Assembly (NCBI GenBank): GCA_030581615.1
Contig: JAKTTT010000038.1
Coordinates: forward strand, 1 to 64,000
DNA: 64,000 nt
Direction: 5' to 3'
Source: Alloascoidea africana
Lineage: Eukaryota > Ascomycota > Alloascoideomycetes > Alloascoideales > Alloascoideaceae
Shown here: positions 31,340 to 41,800 of the stretch, one piece after another
Numbering within the stretch: position 1 is the first letter of the stretch
How the letters are laid out: the number at the start of each line of letters is the position of its first letter
Position numbers and translations under genes: made by a program
The notes under the pieces: generated by a model
Database searches by the model: none
The model's input: only the letters and a program-made list of their open reading frames with translations
What the model was told of the DNA's origin: nothing

Positions 31340-33262
31340 ATGAAGTTTGTGGCGCTTGTATCGGGAGGGAAAGACTCCTGTTTCAACATCTTACACTGTT
31401 TGAAACAGGGCCATGAGTTGGTTGCACTGGCCAATTTATACCCATTACCAGCAAACTCTTCTGAAGATGAGATTGATAGCTTTATGTTTCAAACGGTCGG
31501 ACATTCTGTTTTGGAGAAATATAGCGAATGTATTGGAGTTCCAATGTATCGAAAACCCATAATTGGCTCGGCGGCAACTCAAAACTTGGAGTATTCTCCT
31601 ACTAGTAATGATGAGACTGAAGACCTGTTCGACCTACTTGCCCAAGTGAAAAATGAACATCCAGACGTTATGGGTGTATCTGTAGGTGCGATACTCTCAA
31701 ATTATCAACGTACCCGGGTGGAAAATGTATGTGCCAGATTGGGTCTTACATCGCTGGCATATCTTTGGCAGCGAAGTCAAGAGGAACTACTTACCGAGAT
31801 GATTCAAGGCGGGCTGGATGCTAGAATAATAAAAGTTGCTGCTATTGGCTTATCGGAGAAACACCTGGGGCAATCGCTAGCCCAGATGGAACAGACTTTG
31901 AACCGGCTCTGTACGCTCTACGGCGTTCATGTATGTGGAGAAGGAGGAGAATACGAAACTATTGTTTTTGATGCACCTTTTTTCAAGAAACGGCTGGAAA
32001 TCGAAACATCAGAGACGGTCAAGCACGAAGGAGATGTCTACTATCTTAAATTGACTGTTAGGGTTGAAGATAAAGATTCTGAAGAGACCAATTGGCTTGA
32101 TAATGTTGTTGTGCCTCCATTGCTAAGGGACCCTTTCGATACTATTGCAGACGAACTAGAGCAAATGCCAAAGTCTAGTAATGGCAATCTTAAAGCTAAT
32201 ACTAATGTCACAACAATTGGTAAAGAAACTGTTGAAACTGTAGGAAATCTATTATACATCTCAAATTTAGTGTCCTTCAAGGCCACTGTTTCCGAGCAAG
32301 CAAAAGACATTTTTAAGCAGCTCGAAAAACACTTGACCCAACGCAATCTATGTTTCGACAACATCCAGTCAGTCTCGCTCTATTTAGCCTCCATGTCTAA
32401 TTTTCAGGAGGTGAACCAGATATACCAAGAGCATTTCACCAAACCTCTCCCGCCTTCCAGAGTCTGCGTTGAAACGCAACTGCCTTTGGAAACCCAGCTT
32501 TCTTTATCAGTGCTTGTACCTACTGAACATGACCTGAAAATGAAAAGAGGAATGCATATTCAGGGTTGGAGTTACTGGGCGCCCGCAAACATTGGACCCT
32601 ATTCTCAAATTATAAGCAATTCAAGCTTTGCTACAATTTCCGGACAAATTGCATTGATTCCTAAATCTCAACAACTGTATGAAGGCACTAATGAGAACGA
32701 TGCCAAGATAATACAAACCGTGCTTGCGCTCCAAAATTTTGACAGCGTTTTAAGCATTCTAAATTGTGAAGTTCCAATTGCGGGAGTCGGTTTCACAACA
32801 GAACCTGAGTCAGTAAAGTACCTAGTGAGCTCTTGGAAGAAGAAATATTATGCCCAGCGAAATCAAATGTTTGTCGTTCAAATTGATCGATTACCCAAAA
32901 ATGCTAGCGTTGAATGGTCTGGGTCTGCAAAACTACCCCAACCATATGATGATGAGGATAGTGATCTCGAGGATTTGCCATCAATTCCGCCAGAACTAGA
33001 AAAATATGGTTCAAAATCAATCCACGACCCTTATTACACATTAATTACAACGGTTTCATATCCCGAATTAGAAGAATTGGTCAAGGTCAGGAACAATAAT
33101 AAGGGCATACATGTAACAGCTTATGTTACACCCGGTGTTTTATCCCAAGTGTCTCAACTTTCACTCGAGCTTGTTCCTGTAAAGAAAGTGTGGAATTCTG
33201 AACTAGAAGAAAAAGAAATTGGAATTTGGATTACGGGGTTCAATAACAGGAAACAAGAATAA
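31340..33262 (+). CDS. DPH6: Diphthine-ammonia ligase, Dph6
   Basis: 640 residues. The N-terminus has the ATP-pyrophosphatase PP-loop SGGKDS (residues 8-13), and the Dph6-specific block 'GEGGEYETIVFDAPF' lies near residue ~203. Two RidA/YjgF-like domains follow (~310-400 and ~415-540; 'YWAPANIGPYSQ', 'FATISGQIALIP'), the arrangement of fungal and plant Dph6. The enzyme amidates diphthine to diphthamide on a histidine of translation factor eEF2, the last step of that pathway, in the cytosol. Length is close to S. cerevisiae Dph6 (685). An acidic stretch (DDEDSDLEDLP) near ~540 is a linker. Convergent with the Nup98-like gene, 192 bp away. Confidence 0.95.
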   Translation: MKFVALVSGGKDSCFNILHCLKQGHELVALANLYPLPANSSEDEIDSFMFQTVGHSVLEKYSECIGVPMYRKPIIGSAATQNLEYSPTSNDETEDLFDLLAQVKNEHPDVMGVSVGAILSNYQRTRVENVCARLGLTSLAYLWQRSQEELLTEMIQGGLDARIIKVAAIGLSEKHLGQSLAQMEQTLNRLCTLYGVHVCGEGGEYETIVFDAPFFKKRLEIETSETVKHEGDVYYLKLTVRVEDKDSEETNWLDNVVVPPLLRDPFDTIADELEQMPKSSNGNLKANTNVTTIGKETVETVGNLLYISNLVSFKATVSEQAKDIFKQLEKHLTQRNLCFDNIQSVSLYLASMSNFQEVNQIYQEHFTKPLPPSRVCVETQLPLETQLSLSVLVPTEHDLKMKRGMHIQGWSYWAPANIGPYSQIISNSSFATISGQIALIPKSQQLYEGTNENDAKIIQTVLALQNFDSVLSILNCEVPIAGVGFTTEPESVKYLVSSWKKKYYAQRNQMFVVQIDRLPKNASVEWSGSAKLPQPYDDEDSDLEDLPSIPPELEKYGSKSIHDPYYTLITTVSYPELEELVKVRNNNKGIHVTAYVTPGVLSQVSQLSLELVPVKKVWNSELEEKEIGIWITGFNNRKQE

Positions 33263-33454
33263 CCATTATCTCATCGTCATGATTGTTTATTAAAATTTAT
33301 TTATTCCATAATTATGTATTGCAACTATTATTGTTGAATAGACCCGAAGGACTGTTTTACTGCATTTCTATGTAAAAACTACATCAATCTTCCCTGTCAA
33401 GAAAAAAAATACGAAAAATAGAAAACGGTTGAACAAGATACTCGATTTAATGAT

Positions 33455-35332
33455 TTAAGCCAAACCATCAACAATGAACACCCAAGTCCCAGTCATAGGG
33501 TCATAAGACTGAAAACAGGTATTACTGTTTGAGCGAAGTTTCTCTATGTGCCGCTTTAGCTTTGGACTCTTCAAATCTACAATTTTGTTTCCAGAAGGAT
33601 AACATCTCTCCGAGGTTATTTTACACCTCACATTGAGCTCCTTACCTTTACAAGGCTTTGCAATGTTTCTATCATCATATGCATATAGACAAGCCTTTTG
33701 GAACTTGATTATTCCTCCCAAAATACTATCAAGATCAAGTTTGGAAAGATCCACAGGCTCCAAGAATTCTATCATGCCATGGCCAAGTCTGCCAACTTTG
33801 AGCTTGTCAATCTTTTCAAGCTCTTTGCGACTACAATCAGATAATTCTTCTACAGTTGGAGACATCCAATAGCCATCGAGAGGTACAGTAACTTTTCTTG
33901 ATCTCGGGTTAGATGGAGAAGGTTTACTAGCACTGGGAACCAAGTTGTTGATAGCTTGAACTTTCTCTGCTTGTTGTTTAGCTGCAGAACTGCCATTGTC
34001 AGGATGTAATTCTTGTAATTTTCGCGATTCGGTTTCTTCTCCTTTTCTTTGATGTTTTTCTATTACAAGTCGTTTGATATCCTGCTTCAAGTAAAACAAC
34101 TCCGAGTTTAAAATTGCCTGATCTGTAGCTGAAGAAAACAGAGGAGAACTATTTCTCTTGGAATCAGGAGAAGAGTTAGGAACACCATTCAATGCTTTAC
34201 CTCTCATTCTGTTTGACCCTAAACAAGAGGTGCCAGCAAGCGGCTTAGGAGACAATGAACTGCAAGACCTCAATGGCAAGCATTTCGCTTTATGACTAGA
34301 TTTCAGTGGAGTATCAAAAATACATTCAGACCGAATATCTGAGCCAGAATGATTCTGTTTATTTTCTGAAAGAAGCAGGGACATTCTATACGGTTCCTCA
34401 TCTAGAGATGCTACCTTATACTTAGGTTCTACAGTCATTGACCCATGCTTTGTGTCTCTGTATGAGCAGGAGCTTGACTTGGGAAACAGGTTGAAACTTG
34501 TTTTGAGCCCACTATCCTTAGCAGGAACAACTATTTTCTGCTCATCTGTGTTGTTAAAAGATAGGGAAAGTAAGCCTTTCTGCTCATGGTTATTTAACCC
34601 TGGAAATTTATAAGGCTTGTGTGAATTTAGAGATTTAAAATCAAATTTAAAACAGTTTTCAGAATCGAGAACCTGTTTGGTTGTCTCAAACTTCTTCTCA
34701 GGCTCTGTTGATATAGAAGACTGTACATTTTTACACCATGAACTTGGGAACTTAAAACAATCATCTTCAGATATATTCGGCTTAGCTGTATCAGCTTTCC
34801 CGGAATGAAAGTTAAAAGGAGTAGGCTTTTGCTTCACTTGGAATGGTGATTTGGTGTCCTTGAACGCACTACTTGCTCCCCAAATGCCATTGGAACTTTT
34901 ATCCAAAGACTTACTATTTTCAAGATTAAACTTGGATTTAGTATCGCCACTATATTTTTGATAGTTGGTAAACTTTTTGTTCTTGGCATAATCTTTTGCT
35001 CGGAGCTCTTCAAAAGAGTATTGACTATACTGGGGCAGAGCTGTGATACAATGAACATGATCACTACGATTGCCATTGTGAACGGCAAGTTCGACAATAC
35101 TAGAGGAGTCAATAGATTTGGGAGTCAATTCCGACTTCTTCAATAAACCAGGCCAGGAAAAAGTGTCTCTGGCATTTTCATCCTGTTGGAAGGAAACTGT
35201 TTTAGAATTGGGCCCAGAGTTAACGCTAAACGGTTGGCCAGTAAAAGAAGTAGATCGAAGCATAGATGATTGGGAAGATATAGAAGAAGAATGAAAAAAA
35301 AAGGTAGGGGTTGAGTGCGACTTAAATATCAT
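33455..35332 (-). CDS. Nup98/Nup116-family protein with GLEBS and C-terminal Nup98 domain but no FG repeats
   Basis: 625 residues, one exon. Residues ~94-115 ('HCITALPQYSQYSFEELRAK') match the GLEBS motif that binds Gle2/Rae1 in Nup98 and Nup116. Residues ~488-625 match the Nup98 autoproteolytic/NPC-targeting domain: 'YWMSPTVEELSDCSRKELEK', 'VGRLGHGMIEFLEPVDLSKL' and 'SYDPMTGTWVFIVDGLA'. The middle retains echoes of Nup98 linkers ('EEPYRMSLLLSEN' for the NPYG region, then 'LPLRSCSSLSPKPLAGTS') but I find no FG dipeptide anywhere. It ends GLA where the self-cleavage site HF/S normally stands, so self-cleavage is not expected. I infer a scaffold or decoy nucleoporin that could bind Gle2 and dock at the pore without forming the FG barrier. 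A regular Nup98 gene presumably lies elsewhere. Confidence 0.8.
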   Translation of the reverse strand: MIFKSHSTPTFFFHSSSISSQSSMLRSTSFTGQPFSVNSGPNSKTVSFQQDENARDTFSWPGLLKKSELTPKSIDSSSIVELAVHNGNRSDHVHCITALPQYSQYSFEELRAKDYAKNKKFTNYQKYSGDTKSKFNLENSKSLDKSSNGIWGASSAFKDTKSPFQVKQKPTPFNFHSGKADTAKPNISEDDCFKFPSSWCKNVQSSISTEPEKKFETTKQVLDSENCFKFDFKSLNSHKPYKFPGLNNHEQKGLLSLSFNNTDEQKIVVPAKDSGLKTSFNLFPKSSSCSYRDTKHGSMTVEPKYKVASLDEEPYRMSLLLSENKQNHSGSDIRSECIFDTPLKSSHKAKCLPLRSCSSLSPKPLAGTSCLGSNRMRGKALNGVPNSSPDSKRNSSPLFSSATDQAILNSELFYLKQDIKRLVIEKHQRKGEETESRKLQELHPDNGSSAAKQQAEKVQAINNLVPSASKPSPSNPRSRKVTVPLDGYWMSPTVEELSDCSRKELEKIDKLKVGRLGHGMIEFLEPVDLSKLDLDSILGGIIKFQKACLYAYDDRNIAKPCKGKELNVRCKITSERCYPSGNKIVDLKSPKLKRHIEKLRSNSNTCFQSYDPMTGTWVFIVDGLA

Positions 35333-35658
35333 AAGAATTATGGAAGTCAGTCATCTTTACTGTATTGCCACAATACCAAGTCGATCTCCTTTCGATGGTA
35401 GCTCCGCTATTTCCGACAAGCTATCCACATGCCAATATCTCCGATAAACAAAAAGCAATTGTTTTCTTTCTGGCCTGCAAAAGATTAGAATAGTCTCTGA
35501 CAGAAAAGATTGATCTAATGCCCAATATGACTTCATCCATTAGTAATCACATCTAATTGCTTTCGCGTTGCCAGACAGCGCGTGAAAAACAAACTTTGTT
35601 CAGAGACGGCCGTTTTTTCCCCAGTTGTCATTGAGAAGAGACAAGCAGAAAAGTGTCC
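35333..35658. promoter_or_regulatory. Divergent promoter between the Nup98-like gene and APN1
   Basis: 326 bp between outward-facing start codons. No TATA box is obvious; several short CGG/CCG-containing elements occur. Nothing further can be assigned. Confidence 0.45.
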
Positions 35659-37227
35659 ATGCCTAAAGCCAAGGGAAGGTTTGTGTCTTTTTCCAATTTC
35701 AAGGAGAGTCTGTTCTAACAAGCTTTCTATGCTGTAGAGCAAATAAATCTGACGCCAGTGTAAACGGTGAAGAGACTGCTGAGATGGCTTTCAAATTTGC
35801 CAGAAACTACACTTGCAAAATGAAGATAGGATCCCATGTTGGCATGAGTGGTGGTATGTGCAATTCTGAGCTTGAAACATCCAGCATTCTAATAATCACG
35901 GGCTAGGCATCTCAAAGTCTATCACAAATGCAATGAATTTGGGGTATGATGCTTTCTCGACATGAACTTTGAATGTATTACTAAATTGCTGTTGTCAGGC
36001 ACAATTCTTTTGCCTTGTTCTTGAAGAGTCCTAGGAGATGGGTGTCTCCACAATACTCTGAAACCGAAATTGCTGAATTTGCTCGACTTTGTGAGAAGCA
36101 TCAATTCAATCCGAAAACGTCTGTAATCAGTGACATTCAAAACATTTTGTTCTACGGATTAATTTTTAACACGGAGTTTTATATCATAGCGACATTTTAC
36201 CACATGGGACATACTTTATCAACTTGGCCAACCCTGATCCTGAAAAAGCTGAAAAATCTTATGAAGGATTCATTGACGAGATCCATCGTTGTGAACAGCT
36301 GGGAATAGGCCTTTATAATTTCCAGTATGTCACTTTGGAATTTTTTATGGAAGTTTAGAACCATAACTAACAGTCGATATTAGTCCGGGATCGGATTTAG
36401 GATCTGATAGGAAAGAAGCGCTCCAACGGTTGGCCAAAAATGTTAATCGGGCTATTTCTGAATCTTCTAATGTTAAGATTCTACTTGAAAACATGGCTGG
36501 CCATGGCAACTTAATAGGCTCATCGTTTGAAGATTTGAGGGACGTCATAGAGATGATAGATGAAAAAGAAAGAGTTGGCGTTTGCATTGATACTTGTCAT
36601 GCATTTGCTGCTGGCTTTGATATCAGGACAGAGGAACTTCAAAAAGAATTCTGGGAAAAATTTGACAAAATTGTTGGATTGAAATACCTGAAAGCAATTC
36701 ACCTCAATGACTCAAAAGCTCCATTGGGCGCGAATAGAGACTTGCATCAACATATAGGGTTTGGATTCTTGGGTCTAGAACCATTTAGAGTGGTGAGTGG
36801 AGCTTTTCATCATAATGACTTTTTTGATATCTAACTGTTTGCTTCTACATCTTAGATTGTGAATACGCCTCATCTGGAGGGAATACCAATCGTGTTAGAA
36901 ACTCCAGATGGAGAAGGTGGCACAGACGATGTACGAGGAGAGGAAGCAAAGTATGGCATTGTTGATGACTATATTTCAAGCAACTGATTCACTAACTTGA
37001 GCAGATTACTGGAATGGTTGATTGGAAAGTCAGCCGACGATCCTGAAGTACTACAAAAAGCAGAAGAGTTACAGAAAAAAGGAGCTAAAGAGCGGAAAGA
37101 GCAATTGGCGAAATATGAAAAGAAGCAAAGTGCTCCAAAGGGCAAGAGGAAGGTCAAGCAGACTACATTACAGAGCGTGAAGAAGAGAACCAGATTAGCA
37201 AAGCAGACAGAAGACTCTGAAAATTAA
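35659..37227 (+). CDS. APN1: AP endonuclease Apn1 (endonuclease IV family), eight exons
   Basis: Exons: 35659-35678, 35738-35853, 35907-35943, 35999-36118, 36190-36324, 36384-36792, 36856-36950 and 37005-37227. All joins keep frame, giving 384 residues (S. cerevisiae Apn1 has 367). Endonuclease IV blocks appear in order: '[11 protein letters not shown]', '[18 protein letters not shown]', '[20 protein letters not shown]', 'NFHPGSD', 'LLENMAG', '[15 protein letters not shown]', '[16 protein letters not shown]' and 'IPIVLETP', which supply the His/Glu/Asp ligands of the three zinc ions. The enzyme cuts at abasic sites and blocked 3' ends in base-excision repair. The Lys-rich C-terminus (KKRTRLAK) is the nuclear signal. 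Most donors are GTATGT-like with branch sites such as CTAAC. The fourth donor must be GTCTGT to keep frame and the TDILPHG block, which is atypical. Confidence 0.92.
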
Positions 37228-37563
37228 CGGACCGTACATAATAAGCATAGTTTTGTATGGATATTTAAAGAACTCTTTTTATCCTTATTGTGTTCACGTA
37301 ATTGTACACCTTATGCAATCATATTGTAGAATGTGGCTCGAGTATTTCAGAACCTTTGGCTGGTGGGTTTTTGTATCTTTTATCTTAAGGAGACAGGAAA
37401 CTACCTAGCTTATATAATGTAAAGCTTAAAGGGCAGCTTTTGAGTGTACTACCCAAACTTCAAGAATTGAGTTTCAGAATCAAAAGACACAAACAGAGAA
37501 ACTATTTTCATAGATTTTAATAGGCAATTATAAATATCAGCAGAATCTTTCTTTCAAGAAATT
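37228..37563. other. APN1 3' flank and tRNA-Gln upstream region
   Basis: 336 bp, AT-rich. It contains the APN1 3'-end signals and the short 5' flank of the tRNA. No LTR remnant is recognisable beside this tRNA, unlike the tRNA-Ala at 917. Confidence 0.5.
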
Positions 37564-37649
37564 GGTTGTGTAGTGTAGTGGTTATCACCTTGGATTCTGA
37601 TCTTAATTGGAATCTTCCAATAACCCCGGTTCGAATCCGGGCACGACCT
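37564..37649 (+). tRNA. tRNA-Gln (anticodon CTG) with a 14-nt intron
   Basis: The acceptor arms GGTTGTG/CACGACC pair fully (one G:T). The D arm is GTGTAGTGGTTATCAC and the T arm CCCGGTTCGAATCCGGG. The anticodon stem is TTGGA (37590-37594) with TCCAA (37616-37620). Anticodon CTG is at 37597-37599. The intron at 37601-37614 follows position 37, the standard site for nuclear tRNA introns. The intron holds a second TTGGA (37607-37611) that could compete for the same 3' stem strand. Confidence 0.93.
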
Positions 37650-38864
37650 AAGCTTTTTAGCTCGTCAGCTTCAGAATTAAGCTGATTATTTGTTTTTGAT
37701 CTCAGGTTGTTCAAAGCTTGTACTTATTTCTTTTTCGATATTGCATAAGCAATTAAAGGAACAATTATTCCTTGTGCAATGAATGTTCTATGTCCTCGCC
37801 TGTAATCCCACAATTGATCATCAATAGTGACAAAAGCGAATTTGTATGATCCGATTAATAAAAATTAAGCTCTGAAATTTGGTTACAGGCGTATGCTTTT
37901 GATGCTTAGCTACTAGTTCTATGAGCTGTTTTGATCATAATCCCTCGTCCTTAGATGTGTTTCCAAAGAAATGGGCATCTCAAAAACACCTATTTGAGCA
38001 TACATTCAGTTTAGACTAACCAAATTCAACTGGCACACATAAAATTCATAAACACCGCCGCAGCTGGGAAAGCTGGATTTGTTAATTGATTGTATGCTGT
38101 TTTTCATTAGGGCTCACCTTTTGGTTGAAAGATTAATATTTCTACACGAAAAATTGTGCAATACACGATGAACGAAAACATCAGAAATTGTATTGTGTGA
38201 GCACATTTATCAGATTTAGAAAGTTTTATGCGTCGAGTGCAACTGAGGCAAGTTAAGAAAATCATACTTTGACATGTTGACCATCGACTAAACAGTAATT
38301 CTGCAGAAATCTTATGCCATTGAGTTCCTAGGGCCAGATGTGCTCTGGTACACCAGAATTTGACACAAACACTTCATGTTTGTGTTCACAGAATCTAACT
38401 ACTCTTGGGAACCATGTATCGGAAAAATGAATCTACTCTAGATCAAATAGGTTGATCTTGTTCTCTTGACCATTGTACAGTATCTAAACCAAGTTTCTTC
38501 AACACCTTTTCTAATTTAATATAATTCTGTTTGTAGTCTGACCCTTTTTTCACTCGATAATGCATTTCAGCGATGAAAAAGACCCCGAGTTGATACTCAT
38601 GGAATAGTTTTGCTTCTGCATACTTTGTTTGCGTCGAGGGTGGACGTGTTTGTTGGTGTTTTTTTTTCCGCATCCATCATCCTCCTTCATTACAACAGTT
38701 CACAAGGCCTCTCAAATCGACCCCAACACTACCGCAACAGTCCCGAGACGCGTTTTACACGAGCACAGTGATCACTCTGGGGCTAGATCCTGCTGTCTGA
38801 CGTCTACCTATTCAGTATTTATCATAAAGCCGAGTGGAACTGCTGCATTACCGCGCCCAGGAAA
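37650..38864. other. Intergenic region before RIF1
   Basis: About 1.2 kb, AT-rich. It contains a doubtful minus-strand ORF at 38443-38673 (listed separately) and the RIF1 promoter. No TATA box is clear near 38865. Confidence 0.5.
38443..38673 (-). CDS. Doubtful small ORF (76 codons)
   Basis: An ATG-initiated minus-strand frame of 76 basic, helix-prone residues (for example NYIKLEKVLKKLGLDTVQW), divergent from RIF1 by 191 bp. The amphipathic second half looks more protein-like than chance, but I recognise no family and see no splice partners. It may be a small gene or noise. Confidence 0.2.
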   Translation of the reverse strand: MRKKKHQQTRPPSTQTKYAEAKLFHEYQLGVFFIAEMHYRVKKGSDYKQNYIKLEKVLKKLGLDTVQWSREQDQPI

Positions 38865-41800
38865 ATGTTAGCTATGAGTTCGTCTCCCAGAGGTCTCCCA
38901 AGGGTACCACTCTCAGATAGAGGAAATCCCGAGCAGCAAGCAGCGCGCGAAAATGTGGAATTTGACAGGAGCATTTTGAACCATCCTACATCTGATGACC
39001 GGTCAGAAGCCTCTGCGATGATGAGCTCTCCGAGACGCAAGAAAGTGGCCTTCTCATCTATTCTAGAGCCACCTTCATCTTCACCCCCTCCCACTGCCCT
39101 AACGCCCTTGAAATCTATCCTCAAACCTTCCCCTATCAAGTCAAAGCTTTCATTAGTAGATAGTTCCGATATGATTAGGAATAATCCTAATGGGCGAGAG
39201 TTTTGGAGCTCAACAACAACAGTTTTAGATCCGTCTGTTTTCCCTTTGCTGGTAGAGGGTGCATGCAACGTTCTCAGTGAGGTAAATATTGAAAGGAATT
39301 TTGAAGTCTATGCCTTGCTCAATTCAGCTATCAGATCAGAGTTTGGCGCGGACATAAACAAATCCTTGATGAAGAATGCACAGAGGCTGGCCCTACTTAT
39401 TCAACGAGATGTTTATGAAGCAGAAAAGAAATCAGATCCGTTCATGCGACGAACAGCTGTACAGGCCTTGAAGGTATTGTCACATATCTTTTACCAGGAA
39501 GAGATTGTGAAGAAACTTGATCTAGATATGTCTCGGGAGATTCTTTCGCATGCCATCGACCGAATCGGAGACGAAACCTCACCGAAAAGCATAGTGGGCA
39601 CTTATCTTCACCTGTTCATTTACCAAAAAGCGCCAAAGAAAGTTATCACTATAGAAATGGCAGACCGTTTTCTGAACTCGATTTTCAAGATGCAGACAAC
39701 ATTCTCCTCCATCAGCCTGCTATCAGAATCATTCTTGGGCTTTGCATGGCTACTGAAATCATTTGCCGCTGTTATGCAGAATCGAACGTCTGAGTGGCTT
39801 CCAAAAGTTCTTCTTGGAATGGTAGAAACAAGCAGTCTAGTTCAACAACGCTCTTTAACATGTAGTCAAGAGTTGGCAAAAAGACTCATGGGGAACAAAT
39901 CAGTGGGAAAATGCTTGTATCATTTTTTCAGTAGACTTTCACCAAACCTTTCCAGCACTGTTTTGCAACAAGCAGAAGCTGAAAGAGAAAAGCAAGGACT
40001 TGATTTGGATGATAGTAACCCCGATACTCTTCCTGATGCCACCCCTGAACAGAAAAAGCTTCCTACCATGTTCAATTTCTTTTACGACAAGCTAGAGAGT
40101 ATGATAAAGCAAGGCGAGGGCAAGACAGCAATGGATATATGGGGGGTCATCAGCTTACTGTTACAAACGTGTGGCCCCAGCCCAGAGGAGAGATTAGACC
40201 GATGGGCTTATCTAGATGATTGGCTACGTCTCAGCAGAAAAGCCTTCAACTCTTCACAGACCAAGACCGTTGTCGCGGCCTCCAGAACGTGGAGATTCAT
40301 AATCTATACCTGGTGTGTTGAGCCACTGGCTTGTTATCCACACTCAAAGTTCATTGACCTGAAGCGAAAAATAGTTTTTATGCTACACCCTCTCAAACTT
40401 TTACAAACAGAGGGACGAATGCTGGTTGTGGATGCAATGAACAATATTTTCATATCAACGCTCTATATGACGACAAGAGTTATCACACCTCAACCACTGT
40501 ACAACCGACAACTGAAGCTTACGTGGGAGAAGGTGATCACTCCAGTAATTAAGGACATCTATCTATCCAGCACAAATAAAAGCGTTGTTAATAAGGGTCT
40601 CAAAATTCTGGAACGGTTATTCCAGATAAACAAGTTAAAGACTACCAATTCTCCTAATAGAGGCAAAAACTCGACTTTTGAACTACTTCCAGAGCGCTGT
40701 CTATCATTAGTGCCTATACCTCTCTCTGATATAACTCCTCTATCTCCAAAGTGGATCCGGGGAAACTCGCACGCTGTTTTGAAAACTGTTTATGAGGTGT
40801 TTACAAAGCTTCCCGCACCAAGGGTAGAGTCTGATGGTCTCCAATTATGGACTCAATACCTTCAATCTCTCCAGTCGGTAATCCAAAGAGAAGTTCAGAC
40901 TTCCAATGATACTATGGTTTCCGTTGGCTCTATTTGTCAGTTTATTGACAAATACTCGTCGACTCCCAATAGAAGTCTCAAGGTTCTTCCGTTTTTGATA
41001 CACAAAAGCATAACAACGATTGGAATATTCCCATTTTATGACAAAGCCATAGAATTTCACAGCTTTGATAACCCAAATGCTGAACCGTTTACAATATCAA
41101 AACAAAGTAATGCTTTGGTAGTAGCCAAGGCACCTCTCATTTTCATTTGGCGGGCATTGGTCTCACTTACTTGGCCAACGAATTCGCCAGCAGCAGAAAC
41201 CATAGAATTATATGAAACTCTTCTCAGTGAGTTTCTAAGCTTTATCTGCGCTCAACTAGATAAGCGGAAAATCAAGGTGTCGTTCTTGAATTGTGCCCTA
41301 TCTGTTGTGCTCGAGGGCAACGACGAATCTCCTCCTAGTGGGCGTACTTTGGTGAGATATTTACCCTCTGTTCAAGAAAGAATTTGGAACACAACTGCAG
41401 AAAATCTCCTTAGAGTCATATCAAAGTCTGTCGCGGGCAATAGCCAGGCTAAGTTGGAGAGCTTTGAGTTGAAAAGTGTCTGTTCAATCCTCAACATTTT
41501 CGGTTCTGGCCAATTATCAAATGCTCAGATGGACAGAGAAGAGCTAGACAAATCAGCGGACACTTTACTACAATCTTGGAAAGATGTACTATCTGAAGCA
41601 TTTCGCGATTACAGTTCCTCTGTCGAGAACTTTTGTACTTTGGGACCTATTTTTGAAAAAATTACAGAGGCAGAAAACCCTGGAGCGAGTGTTCTTTACG
41701 GCGGTTTCTTAATAACTTTGATATCTGAATCAGTTGACACCATCAAGCTTATTGAAAACAGACAATTGTTAAACACTTTTTACAGTTTTGTTTCCACGGT

